Source: Macrocystis pyrifera (taxonomy: Eukaryota; Sar; Phaeophyceae; Laminariales; Laminariaceae). From it: a stretch of DNA of 64,000 bases. The DNA is taken from the NCBI GenBank assembly GCA_031763025.1, contig JASSKH010000024.1, positions 7,258,523-7,322,522 on the forward strand, written 5' to 3'. A program made the translations under genes and the position numbers. The notes beneath the pieces were generated by a model, which had not been told where the DNA came from, did no database searches, and worked only from the letters and a program-made list of their open reading frames with translations. Each line of letters starts with the position of its first letter. Positions within the stretch are counted from its first letter, which is position 1. Below are positions 11,101 to 25,400 of this stretch, piece after piece.

Positions 11101-14100
11101 GTACCCCACTCAACAACCCACCTAAAAAAAAACAAGGCAGGTATGGCACAAGGCAGCAGTTGAACCTGCCTTATTCCCAGTGTGACCTTATCCCGATTTT
11201 AAGGCCGCATATGCCTTAGTTCATTGGGGATAAGGCCGAAACCGTCCTTAAAAGCAGGGGAATAATCGCTCCGGATGCGGCCGAAACCGACCTTGATAAA
11301 GCGGGAGAAATAAATCACTCGGACACCATGATTGGGTTTGAAAATCGGAGTAACAAGATTTGACCTACTGCGTTATCTCTAACTTTTTTGCCTGATCAAT
11401 AATCACTGCCTTATATGGCGGGGTACCCCCTGTATGTATAGGTTAGGTACCTGATGACTACTACTGTATGATAAAACACACATCGGATCAAAATTTGACC
11501 GGTAATATTAGCGCCATTTCGACTCTGACATGGACATCAAACGGAGTTTATATTTCCGATCAGAATGATGAAATGTTTCGCACGTACAGATCCCGATCTA
11601 GATCATCTGTACACATCCTACAGCCTGCCGTACTGAGTACGTTGTGCAGGATCTGTACACGAGTATGTAGTACAGATCCAACCCAGAGGAAAACAATATC
11701 CCACTACCGCAGATCATGCCGGTTTATATTATATGGGTCCCACCCGGCAACATGAGCTGTAGCATAGGTCGTAAAGGACAGGAATACAAACGTCCTACGA
11801 ATGATCTAGATCCTCAAGTGGGAATCGATTATCTATCTGTCTTAGATGTGAAGTGTTTGGCCTCAAAAGCGAAACGCCAACACGTACCGTGGAGCGGCTT
11901 CAACTTCGTATCGCTCTCACCTGGAAGCCCGCCCAGTGGTACGGACTGGCGAAAGGCCTGTCGAGCGCGGCACCGCTCCCCCGGTCGCTCATGACCTTGA
12001 ACAACGAGGACAGTGCCTGCACGAGCTCATCGGAGTCCTCGGCCGAAAGTCCCCGTGCGTCCTTGGTTCGTTCCGTTTCGTTTTGTTGCGCCGGACAGCG
12101 AGGATCGACCGAGAGGAGAACACGAAATATTACGCGGGTCGATGAGAGGAGAATAACATACAATATTCCAAGAAGTTTTTTGATTGATTCCTACCGCAAA
12201 AGGGTTGAGTTTACACTGGGGTGCGGTCGTTTTCCGGCGCTCGATTGTTCCAGGACGGAGAGAAGGTTGCCAAATACCGAACGACAAGGGTTTTTTTCGG
12301 AAAGATATGGTCGAGAGAGATAGCCCTTCCGAAAATAAAATCTTCGACTTTTTGTAGCGCCCTTTACCGTTGTTAGCGCTTTTAGGCCCTCAGTCCCGTT
12401 TTGGGGACGAACTTACTTAGAATTTGAGTGGTTTGTCCCCACAATGGGAAGTGCGATGCTAAAGGGGTCAAGAGAAAACGAGCGTTGAAAAACGATCGCA
12501 CCTTAACGCTCGCTTACGGTAATATAGTAAGATACCCGTCGGATCCAAGCGTTGTTGGGTAAATCCTGAGTGTATCTAGGAGCCCCTTCTTCGTGAGGAA
12601 GGTTCGGCCTAAACAAATGCAAAATCCTCACGGTGGCAGCACGCGCGCGTCTATCGCTCACCTCTGTCCTGATCTAACCCAGGACACATGGTCCTAGATG
12701 ATGCAGGTTGTACGCCTCCCACCGGGCAACACGAGCTAAATCATACAGATCAGGAATATATCCTTCCCTTTGAAAGATCGAGATTATTAAGTACAGCAGA
12801 TAACCGAGGATCTGCCCCGAGATGTGTAGTATTATTGTAAAAATACCCGTCGGATCCAAAGATTCTGGGTGTTGGCTCTTGCGTTAAGAAGAGTCCTTTC
12901 TCCGTGAGGAAGGTTTTGGGCTGAAAAGTGCAGCTCGACCCCTGCGGTAGTAGTAGCATGCAACGCTCACCTGCACCCTGCCCAGTATGTCGGTGAGCGT
13001 TGCGTCTCTGAGCCACAACTGCGCCGCCCGCAGCGCTACCCCGACCGGTCTCTTTTCTCCCGATAGGGTCGCTTCCCGCAGCTCTTCGTAGAAGCACAGG
13101 AGAAACACCTATACCGGGTATCAGAAAACATCGGACAAAGCTCGTGTGGTCACAAAGCTTTAGGATCGACTAGTAGCGCCCGACGGTGCTGCCGCGGCAT
13201 TTATATCTCCCTCGACAGTCCGAACAAGTTACCATGGCTTTCGGAGATCGCCAAACCGCCAGGTCGCCCCGATGGATAGTGGTTACCCTCGAACACTACT
13301 AATAGCGTCGACCCTGGAGTTCGAATCAAAACCGTGATGGCAGTGTAAATATATTTGCTAAAATTAAAAGGAGTCAACCTCTGGGAGCGCCTACTGCTGT
13401 AGCGTGGGTAGGCGCAAATCGACGCGAGTCGACGAGGGAAGGGTCTTCTCGCGATACAAATAAACTGCAAGGTATGACACGTAGTGGGGAGGGGAGGGGG
13501 GAGATGAGCCTGCTATGTGACCATGGATCTGAGTTACGACTAGGAGGGGGAGCGAACAGAAGGGCGAAGATATTAAACGGGATGGAAAGTACAAGGAAGC
13601 AGTAGCACAGCAGTACGTCCTACGGATTTGCTCACCGTATCCACTAAGGCGGACTCCTCGTCGCACCACAGTTTTTGCACCACTGTCCGTGCCCCCGCCG
13701 CAATAAACGCCTCGGCAAGACCTAGGGCCGGCGTCTCCATGCTCCCCTGCATCCGAGGACAAAAGAAACAGCGCGAAAGAAAGTAAAAAATAAGCGGGAT
13801 CGGGTACGTAGAAAAACGTTTTGTCGCAACACGTTGGATTTCCACCAACATCAACTGCGTTCTATTTTAGTCGTAGCTCGCACACACACCTCAGTAGCTA
13901 AACCATGATAAAAATGTTTATCTTACCCCCCCCCCCTCCTGTTCCGCTATATTGTGTTCGCCATCTGTGGGGGGGGGGGGGCATGGGCGCGTCACATGCC
14001 CGAAGCACAAACGTATGCGGTCGCCGTCGTCCGGAAGTTGGACCATAGTAATCAGGACCTAGCTTATACACAAAAACCTAAAAATGTTCCAGTAGTTTTA

Positions 14101-14936
14101 ATGCGCGTATCTGGTCCTGATTACTGCTGTGTTCCCCGGTAACGATTGGGTGGCACACACCGTAAGCCAATCTAAGGGTCGCTATTATCGAAATAACTTT
14201 TATTCCTTTCGTGTTGTCCTCTTTTTTCTTGAAAAAATTGAGAAAAAAAAAGAGAAAATCATATCCGGAATTTCAACAGGGGCGAAAAAGCGGGAACGTT
14301 ACGTAGATTCTCCTCTTTTTAGGAAATAATAAAATCAGGAAAGTCAAGAAATTGAAAGATTTTGAAAGAAAACGTCAGAAAAATCAGGAAACTTGCAAAG
14401 CGAAACAATCTTCGATAACAACGGCCCTACCTGACTTTTTAGTTAGTCGTTTTTCAATATTAAGACACACCCTTTGGAGCCACAAACGCGCCAGCCAGAG
14501 ATTGAAATTTGCACAACTGTGCGAATCGCCGCACGCAACTATGAAAAACCGTAGCAATGCCTAGCCAGCTTCCTGGGAATAACTATTACAGTCCGCGATT
14601 TGTAGACTAACCAAGCCACCTCACAAGCCCTATAGCTGGCACCGTGTCGCCTAACTTTAATATTAGTGACGGGTAGCCTGTAATTGGTCGAGTTATCACG
14701 CACCTGCCCTGTATCTGTCAAGAGAGGGCGAGGGCAACGGGCCCAGGCGGAACCGATAAATAATTCGGAGTAGGTACAGATTCCCCCCTCGGAGAGGCAA
14801 GAAAGGGCGTTAGTTATTGATTGAAGGAAATACTGGGCTTGCGAACTTCATTGTTTTGTTTTAGGCGAATTAGTCGGCGACTTATACCTAGCCGGCCAAA
14901 TCGGAGCCCTGAATATTAACAGCACCGTTGCTGCCG

Positions 14937-14973
<37 letters not shown>

Positions 14974-16418
14974 CGTTGTTGTCTTCACATTAAATCGTCC
15001 TTTCTACCCAGCTTCATCAGTACACCCAGTGTCCGTCCTGGTTCCTTATCCAAGAGAGATACTGATTCCGTGGTCACAGACTGTGAGACAGAGAAAGACC
15101 AAAAAATAAAAAAATAAAATAAAAATCGCAGATTCAAGTGTCAAGGAAGTGAAACGCCAGCGTACCGGGTACGAGAACACAACAACACAAGCAGGACCAA
15201 AAAAATAAGAGCAAAAAGACAGTAAAACCAAAAAACAAAAATTTGAAATGAAAACAGAATACAAACGACGCAAGGACTTCAGAAAGGCTGCCAGACGGAA
15301 AAGCATACGTACTCAGGAAGGACAGATATCTGCTGCGCGGACGAAGCGACACGAAAGAGAGGGAGCTACAGGCAACAGTCTATAAGAGCTAGTCGAACCG
15401 ATACCTAGCCACCCGATCTATCATTTCGTTTCTGCACTCGTCGACAGCTGTATCAGTACGGCTGCCCTTCCCCCCTCCCCCCCTCCCGTTGTCGCCGTTC
15501 TTGGCGTCCTCAGCTGCGTGGCGTAGCCGGCTACTCTGTGCCTCGTCCCTGTGCCACCTCGCCATGAAACAGTCCGCCGCTTCGATGACCCCCCAGTACC
15601 ACTTCCCGCCGTTCTTAGCCGCCCTCGGCCATAACACCGTTTCTACTCCGAACAGCAGAGGGGAGCTTTCCGTGGACCCCTCGGTGGCTTGGAAAACCCT
15701 GAGGTCGTCTGCTAGACATTCGCCTATTAATAGCTGAAGTAACACCTAGCCAACTACGTACGAGCAACAAGTCCGTCGATATGTGTCGGATCAAAAGTAC
15801 CGAAAGCTCTCCTCTCCTCTCCTCTCCTCTCCTCTCCTGACGCCTTCTTTCTATTACTTGTGGCTGAGCTTTTTTTTATCCCCCTTTTTTTTCATTGTTT
15901 TGGGAGGAAGAACCTTCCTTGTTCCTGATTTTCTTTCCTTTTTTTTGCTGTATCTTTTGGTCGTCACGAAAGCTATACATCAGCCAGCTAAACTCACCCC
16001 CCTAGCTGGCACCGCGTTCTCGGTGCCCACGTCGTTCGTGTACGCTGCCGCCGCCCCCCCCGCGATCATCGTGGTTTCCGCGTCTTCCACGCTGCGAATT
16101 TCATCAATGACGCCTCCTCTTGACAGCACTACCAGCCCACAGCTGCGAAGATGCAATGTTTTCAGTAGGGAGGCGGCGTCCACCTGTTTTGGAGTATTTA
16201 TTTACATATTTCGGGGGGGGGGGGGGGGGCGGAGCGATCACAAGCTAGGCGCTTAACTACCTGTTTTGACTTAATTTTGTTTTTTTTGCTTACGGGGGGA
16301 GGGCGGGTGTACTCGATATCGTGCATGGCCGTAGTCGTATGCTGGCGGATGGGGGGGGGGGGAGCGATCACAAGCAGGGTGCTCAACGACCTGTTTTCAA
16401 AAACGTTTGTTTTTTTTA

Positions 16419-16468
<50 letters not shown>

Positions 16469-19400
16469 CGTATTCTTTTGTTGCTCGCCTGAGTCATTGG
16501 ACCATTGACCACGCATCCCTTTCGAGACGGGGGAGGGAATAGTAATCGGTACCCACAATGGACCCCAAAAACCATGCATATTCCACTCTCGACGTAAATA
16601 TAAAGACCGCTTGGTCTGCATATTACGTCTAAACGGTCCTTACATTACCGCCCATGGTGGTATCATCTTTTCTTTACATACTATGTTGGACATTGGTTGG
16701 TCTGTTTTTCAAGAGGGGAAGGAGCGATCACAAGCTATAAAGGGGAGGAGACGGGGGGGGAGTGTACTCGTGTCATGCATGGTCTCAGTCGTATGTATGA
16801 CCATAGATAGGCACTCGCATCCCTACGATGCTGGGACGGAGAGTCGTCGAATTTCTACCGACCAGGGAGACATTGCTTGCACCAAGCGCGAAGCGAAACG
16901 TGAGGTGTTTGGCGGGTCGCATGAAGGGTGAGCTGCATCCTTCTAAGAATCGCTTGTGAAGCGGACTGCATATGGATGACAGCTTCAATGACTTATTTTT
17001 TCGTCACCGACCAGGCAGACACTATTGCTTACACGAGGAGGGCGGGGGGCAGGGGTAGCATGGGAAGTGCACTCCTAAGGGATGGGGCTGCGAGTAAGGC
17101 TTGCCTTGGATAAACTTCACGGCTACCAGTCTGGTCATGAATGTAAGGGACGATTAGATAACCAGAAAATGTAAACGTGCACCTTATATTTTCGGCCAGA
17201 TTTCGATCATAAATATAGGACATGTTATAGATGGCCACATAAGGCACAAATGTACCTGATATTTACGACGACCAGATTGTTGGATGGCGAAAAAGTAAGC
17301 CGCCTACAGTGACTGACTCTTAGTGCTTACCAAATGAATACACACACGTCGAGCCACACCCACGCACCAGTCAGACAACAAGTCTGCAGAACACAAATGG
17401 TATCCCCAGTGATATTTGGGTAGGTCCTCTGTTCAGGAGCTCCGTCAGTCAGGCTGTATGTATTGCCTCATAAGGCAAAAAAAAAAGTGTTCTATATACC
17501 CATATGATCGTATATAGCACGCACGCGTCCACATTCTCCATGGCTCATCGCCGCCACCTCCCTCCCTTTCCTCACATGGTCTGGCTCCAAACGCTTGGAC
17601 GCCCCCTTTCCGACAGATCGACCACACTTTGCCTCGTGTACAGAGGTCCGGCACAGGACAAGCCCGGGACGGGGGAAGTGGACCGCTCGGCAGCACAGGT
17701 GAAGACACCGGGCCTGCGGTGCACGGAGGGCATGGATGCGCGGCAGTTTTAGCACACGGATCAGTTGGACATTCTCCTTGTTGTAGTTCTCCTGTCGATC
17801 CTGGATCGTGTCCTGGGGAGTTAATGTCAACAATTTTGTTTTTATTTTAGTTTGTTTCTTCTTCCTTGCCGTTGATCATCCTCGCCCTTCTCTTCCCTCT
17901 CCCTCTTCCGGGTACTACATTGCAGGCTCTCCTCCCCCCTCCCCACAACGGTTCATACGTTGCGTTTTTTATCTCGAGAAGACTTCAGCCCTTTCCTTCA
18001 CTCGTCGATTCGCGTCGAATTATTTATGAACTTGCTTCGAAGTATGTATTTACTTATTTTTCCCATCCCGTTCGTTACCTTCGCCCTTCTTGTCCGCTGC
18101 CCCCTCCTATTTGAATCGTCGTAAACCCGGATCAGAGATAGAATAGTAGGCTCTTCTTCCAGTACCTCCCCACCACGATAGGTGCCCTGCGGTTTGTATC
18201 ACGACTATTACGGGGGTCCGTAGTAAATATGACCTACGGTACACACAAAAACCTATATATTTTAATATTTTTACTGACAAAATTTGGTCCTCTTTATTAT
18301 GGTCCCCCGTAATAGGGTGTATTCAACACTTTCTTCCCCGTACCAGGATCTGATGGTGGTGCTCTTTTGATCTAGGGAGGTCCGGAAACAAAACCTGTTC
18401 ACCCTGGATCAAGTCCCTGCGGGAGTTGCTTACTACGTATAGTACCAGGATCTTGGTGGTGGCGTAATGATTGCGGGAGATCCGGAAATAGAACCCTCAA
18501 TCTGTAGAAATTTACGTCGAAGGCTGATTCTGTGATGCTTCTTTCATGAAAATGTAAAAGGTTTGTAGGGAGAATGCCGACTGCCGACGCTTTGCTGTTT
18601 GCTTGCTGCGCGGTATGTTTGACCTTTCATTCTTTCTGCGTCCCGCGAGGGAAGAGAATGAACAAACAAAAAAAAGCATGTACGACGCTGGGCGGAAATG
18701 AAAGGACCGTTTGAACAATAATGGGAGTACCAAGCCGTCCTTATATTGATGCCCAGAGGGGTACCTGTACAGTCGTACGCAGGGGTGCTCGACTAAAAAA
18801 GACAAAACGCCTGAAACTACACTCTTAAAAAAAGGCCAAAATGAAAAAAACTAAACAGTGCAGTGGGATTGATGGACTTACGAAATTACGTGTTCTATTT
18901 TATTTTTTTGCATTTTTGTAGTTTACTTGGTTTTACAGCAGTGTACCCACCCCCTCCTGTCTGGGTCTCTCGCAAATGCGTACGAGTGAGTGGGGGTGTT
19001 TGGGAAATATTGTTTTCGTGTGCCCCTGACCTGCGCTAAAGAAAATGCGAGATCAACAGGGCTGTGAACTGGCGAACTATCAGTCGCCGACTAGGTTAAT
19101 AGTTGGCCAGGCAGGTATTGCTATTACAGTAGTTGCGTACGAAAAACTGCGAGAGTTCGGAGTCTTTTGTGTCTGACTGAGTAGCGCGTTTGTTTGTGAC
19201 TCGTCGTGTGGTTTTTTGTTTATGAAGACCGGAAGTCAGGTACTACCGAAAAGAGCGCCAAATTCGCACTGGGGCGATGCGATCGGTTTTTTTTCAGCGC
19301 TCATCTTTTTCTCGACGACGGTAGCAAGGGTGCTACAGTAGCTATAGTTGGAACATCGTATTTTCGGAAGGCTCTATCTCTCTCTCGATCGATCGATCGA

Positions 19401-22400
19401 CCAGATTTTTTTTCCGAAAACATCTTGTTGTTCGGTCTTTTGGCAACCTTAACCTTACCGCGCTGAAAAAAAACGATCGCGAAATCCTGAGCGAAAACCT
19501 GAACTCGACGCTCTTTACGGCAGTTGGCATACTTCGACCCCCTACGTGCTAATCAGGACCGAATGTGTTGTGTAAACATATCGGGTTACGTGGTTTTTGG
19601 GCTCTACCGTGGGTTCTAATTTATGTGACCACCAGTAATAGCAACTATTACGAGGGACCGTAGTAAATATGACCTATGGTACACACAAAAACCTGTACAT
19701 TTTCCTATTTTTACTAGCATCATTTGGTCCTATTAAGTATGGCCCCCCGTAACAGCCAAAAAGTCCAGGATGTTAACAGCTCTAGATGGGGGACCATAGT
19801 AAATAGGACCTACGGTACACACGAAAACCTGTACATTTCCCTATTTTTACTAACAATACTTGGTCCTATTAAGTATGGTCCCCCGTAATAGCCAAAAAGT
19901 CCAGGATGTTCACAGCTCTAGATATCAAGAATCCTGGGAAACGGGTGGGCTTTCAGAGCGTTATAATGGCGACTCGGGTTCCCTCTGGGGGGTTCCCTCT
20001 CGTTCTCTTTTGCCGGAAGGGTCAATCCATTGCTGATCGCTCAAGGAGCATTCCGTTCGTCATCAAACCGCGAGAGTTTGCCCCCATCCGGGCATCGATC
20101 ATCTTGGGGGCATTTTCTGGCAGAAGTTGAACCGCTGTTGGCCGAACTTTATACCCCTTCATCATTGTGCAGTCGCCTATCGTTAACTATCATTTCTGTG
20201 ACACTGGGCTTTTGCGGCGCCCCTGCTCGCTACAGCTAGTCGTACTCAGTGCTGTGATCAATCCACTGCTCGTAATACAGCAAGATACATATCGACCGTT
20301 TTTATGAGAGAAATAAAACATCAGCCGTCGGCGTTAAAGTCAACCAACTGAGGGTGTATTTCCGGACTGAATCTCTCGCAATAAACACGCCGCCAGGCTC
20401 TGGTGTATTTCGTTCCAGTATGTTTTTACACCAATACCAAGCGGCACCCTTCCGCCACATGAGTGCCCGTTTCTTCCACACGAAAAGCGGGAACGCTTGC
20501 CTTATAAAACGCCAAGAAAACAGAGGAACGCTTGCCCCCCTGGAACTAACGTCGGAGCCGAGTTTCTTCAAAACATGGGGGGCACGCGCAACGAACATGG
20601 TGGCTTGGGAAAAATCTCGTGGAGACACTCCTAGAGACTTACGTATGTATGTAGGCGTTTACGCTCTCTCCCCGTTGATGAGAAAATCAGCTTGAAAAAT
20701 CTTGTGAGGGGGTCTGTTATCTTGTCACACGTGTGTGATACGGTACGCTTCCCGCTCGTGCTTTCTTTCGGCCAGACTACGGCTGGTTCTTTTACTTTTT
20801 TTGAAAGCGAATAGACACTAGAAACGGCTCTCTCACCGGTGGGTGCTGTCAGCCAAATATTAAAGTGATTGTATATTAGGCTGTGAGTTAGTTTTGGCTG
20901 AACTTCACGGCTAGATCATATCAGGGGGGACCATAGTGATCAGGACCCATCGTATAGACAAAAACCTATATATTCCAGTATTTTTACTATTAATAAAAAA
21001 AATCGGATCTGATTACTGTGCTCCCCCGTAACTGTTCAGTTGACGAAAGGAAGCCAACTAACGGACTGTGTTTCGCTAATAAATCACACGGTTTGAGCTA
21101 TGGACCCACTCAGAGGAAAAAAGACGCCCAGCGCCGCATGTTGATATATCTGCTCCTTGAGAAACCAAAATCACACAAAAATCCCCCAAGACATGAATTA
21201 GCTCATTTCACCCCATAGTACCCACTACCAGGTGTACTTTTAAATGTGTTGAATATCTGCTGTACGCTACCAACGGTGCGCAATACCTACCAGGTAGCGA
21301 ACTACTGAAACAACATTTGTCGGCGACTTCTATTACGGGGGACCATAGTATACCTAATATTGTTAGTAAAAATAGCGAAATATGTAGGTTTTTGTCTGTA
21401 CCGTAGGTCCTGTTTAATGTGGTCCCCCGTAAAAGTCAGCCAAGACTCTCACGGCCCTCCTACCTGATTGAGTTTTGAAGCGAACAGCTTCGCGGTCTTT
21501 TCCAGCGCCGCACCCGCAATTTCTGCCGGGGAAGCTGTACCCGCCGCCAGGCCACCGCGTGACCCCCCCAGGTTTCTAGCGGCCACGCCAAATGCTGCCC
21601 CGAGGTCCCCACCTCGACCCCAACCCCGCCCCCGCCCGCGTCCGCGTCCCGCTGCCCCTGGCTTTGTCGGGGACATGCCGCCTCCGCTTGGCGCAGCGGT
21701 CGTCAGCACTTCGCGCGTAGCTGCCTGCTTGCAGCGTGTGTGAGGTGTTGTTATAACAGCAGTTGCTTCGCTTTGAGGAGCACACACGGGGAGGGAAAAA
21801 ACGGTGCACCGTTTTTTTTTTCGCGATGTATTCCATAGCAACATCGTAGAGTAGAATCTTCGTGGGAGGTTGTTGGTTAGAAGGAACAGCCTATATGCTG
21901 ACCGTGAATAGCCTCTATTGATAGCTTACTGCTCAACGTTAATATCCTACTTGCTGGCGTCAGTAGAGCATCTTACAGCAGACCCTCCGTGGGGAGTTGT
22001 CGGTTAGAAGGCATAGCCAGCTGCTGACTATTAATACGTGGCTACCTTGCTGGCTATTAATAGGCTGAATCAGTAGGCTGGTAGGTTGTCCCTTGTAACC
22101 AACTAAATTTAGTACTTTTTGAGTTCGTCTCGGTCTCGGCATTGATCTCCGGGGCGAACCCCTCGCCACGCGCTACTGGTGGGGAATCTAAACCAAGATC
22201 CTTCGAGCCTTTATTCCATACTACCGGCGAGGTCACGGCTCCGCCCGTGGCACCAGCCTGCGTTGCCCATAAGAGTATTAGTATGTAAGTACCTGGTATG
22301 GTAGTACTCGTGGTGTGCTGTGATGTACAACTCGGAACGAAAATGCTAGGAGTACCATGCGGGGCGGTATCGACCCGACCCGGGGGATGCCCGTTTTTGT

Positions 22401-25400
22401 CCCCGGGTTACCCCTTCCACGAACCAGCAGGAATCTACTTATCGTAGTAGTAGACCTCTCTCAACCCTTTTAGGACTGTAGTCCTAAAATGGTTAAAACG
22501 GTATTTTGTTCGAACCGGAATGGATGCGATATACCGGTAGCTTTTAGTATGCCGTGCCAAGCCATTTGACCTCTGTTCCGTGTTTCTCTTGAGTCGGGCT
22601 CTCTTGAATAACACCCCCCCCCCCTCCACTGTAACTCATTGAAGCTGTCATCCATATGCAAATCCGCCTCACAAGCGGTTCTTAGTAGGATGCAGCTCAC
22701 CCTTCATGCGACTCGCCGGACACCTCACGGCGTTTCGCGCTTGGTGCAAGCAATGTCTGCCTGGTCCGTGAAAACCCGACATGCTCCATCCGGCATTGTA
22801 GGGATGCGAGGGTCTATGGTCATACGACTACGGCCATGCATGAGATCGAGTACACCTCTCCCATCGAGTACACCCCCTCCACTGTATATGGATAGAGGAA
22901 GGGGCTGAAAAAACAAATCACAATTGCTTTTTTGGTAGGAGGCAATATGTCCAGGGCGTAAAAGTTCGAAATACGTACCTGGACGTAGCGTGATTTACTA
23001 TATCTCTGCCTTTGTGCGTTCTAAAAAAGAGATGCCGGCTGTCTACATCGCCGATCGTCCGCTAATAATCCTCATGACGCGTGGTGTGACAGAGGGGTAT
23101 ACGCAGCACTTATTGGACGCGTTCTACGATAGAGGTACGAAGCAGTGCCTTTGGCAAAAAATTAAATATTTCTGACTGATGGGGCCTCTCGTCCGAGGAA
23201 CTACTCAATGTCACTGGGAATATCGTTACAGATCTACTGCATTGCAGTAGATCATGGGACTCGCTCATCGGGGTTAACTGCGCACGTTTTCTCGAAGATA
23301 GTTTTTTTGGGAGGTATATATAGCGCTCCTCAGGTGAGGAGCCTCAGACAATTCTCGGAAAAATCGCAGGTGCACCCACCCCTACCGTAGTATATGTGTC
23401 TCATTGGCCACAGTATTTCTGACGTGCGGGGCTCCCTCACATAATAAACTACCCCTAAGCATCTTCGTTGTTTCCGTTTTCGTGCTGTCTAAAATGTTTT
23501 GGTATTGTCTCCTTGGCCGCAGGATTGAGCATCGGGCTGGTACTACGCATAATCATACAATTATTACGTCAAACGTGGGTATTTGAGGGAAAGTGTATAA
23601 ATCTTGTCAAGCGGGTAGAACTACTCTGAAAAAAAAAATAGGTGCTACGTGCCTACCTCTGCTGCTGCGTACCGCTCGCCTCATATATACATACCTCGCC
23701 CTTGCAAAAGTGACAGTCCTCCCGGTCTGAGCTCCACGCGGCGGCCACCACTCTCCCTTCGTGTTTGCTCTGCTGCAGCTCCGTCGACTGATCCCCTTCC
23801 CCACCGACGAGCCCCCGGGACACGAAACTGCTGGCAGCGCTCGATCGTCGCCCTAGCTCCTTCGAATCGTCCGAGGTTGCTTCGCACAAGGGGTCTTCCA
23901 CCTGGGGCCTCAGAAGGGGGGGGGGAGGGGGGGAGGGGGTACACGGGGAAAAGAGTGATTGAGTCGTGCCGGCTGCTCGTTTTGAAAACTCGTTTACCGT
24001 GCTGTGTTGGGGCGAGGAAGGAGGGGGGGGGGGGTTGAGCCCGAATACGCCTTTTCACTCACGGAACTTTGACTCTTCAACTCAGGCAGGGGCAGAGCTA
24101 CCTTTCGTAACACCTTTGGATCCCCTGCGCTCTTCACAACGGTTATATCAAGCGTTAAGGTACATACCTACCTTGAGATCGTTGGGTTCGCACAGGGGTG
24201 CTATCGTTTTGGAGCGCTCGATTTTCCCCGAACGCGAAGGTGAAGGTTGCCAAAAATACCAAACAACGAGGGTGTTTTCGGAAAATATCTGGTCACCAAG
24301 ACAAACAGTCTTCCGAAAATATAATGTTCGACTTAAACTACACCCTTTACCGTTGTTGAGAGGAAAAGGGGCGCTGAAATATTATCGCACCCCTTGTGCG
24401 AACTCAACGCTTTTTACGGTATTCCATGGGATTCATTGTGCAACGGGATTAGCTTTTTTTTTTTGTCAAAAGCCGGCTATGTGGGTGAGGTAGACAGCTC
24501 CTTGAAGCAGGGAGGAACACCAGAAAATATCACACGCCGGACAGATCATTGGTTCCCACTTGACGACGATCTATGGACCCTTTCGAGGCGAATCTATTCC
24601 TGAACTTGTGCCGGTATGGTTCACCTCTCGTTGCCGGGTTGGACCCGTATAAATCTTCATGATCTAGCGTACGTTTCCTGTGGGTTGGATCTGTACCGCG
24701 CAGGTCCTGCGCTACCTCTCACAACGGCAGGTGAGAAAATAGATGATCTACAGATAGACCATGATCTGTCTGAGGTGTGGAAAATACCGGTGTTCAGCTG
24801 CTACCACAGGCAGCTCGCATCACCCATCAAAAGCCCACCCCGCTAGTACGGGTAGCTACAGTAATCAGAACTCACGATGGATCCTCACACCACACATGTT
24901 TACTTACCCTATTCGATTGTGATTACTGTGTTTCCTCGGGATAGCTCTGTGCGCCGAATAGCACAAACAGCCTGCGGGTGCATGTTCAAGTAGGTATCGA
25001 GATATGTCGACCGGCCTGGGAGAGTATTCTCTCCCCGAACAAACAGACCCTCTCGCGCACGGGGTGCAAAGTTTCTGGGCATCCACCGACGAATCAAAAT
25101 CGAGTAATATTTCTCACGTTGTCATTCCAACCAAGTAGGGCTGCTGTGGTTCGACTGGAATTCTTGGCTGTACGCCACTATGTTCCGAAATATAACGAAC
25201 GTTTGTGTGGTAATATTATGCACCAACGATCCTTGTTTTGCGGGACAGAGTGGTGGTTCTTAGTTAGGTGGCGAAGTAAGCCAACTATTAATGACTGGGA
25301 TTTCCGACAGGGCTATTGTTAAATAAAGTGCATCCTTCCGAGCCACGAACAAACCCGACGTCCGTCAGATTGCAGAGACTCAGAACTCCACAAAATTGCC

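Noticed and set aside
21468..21743. Plus-strand Pro/Arg-rich frame
   Set aside because: Shadow of exon 20's Arg-Gly run.
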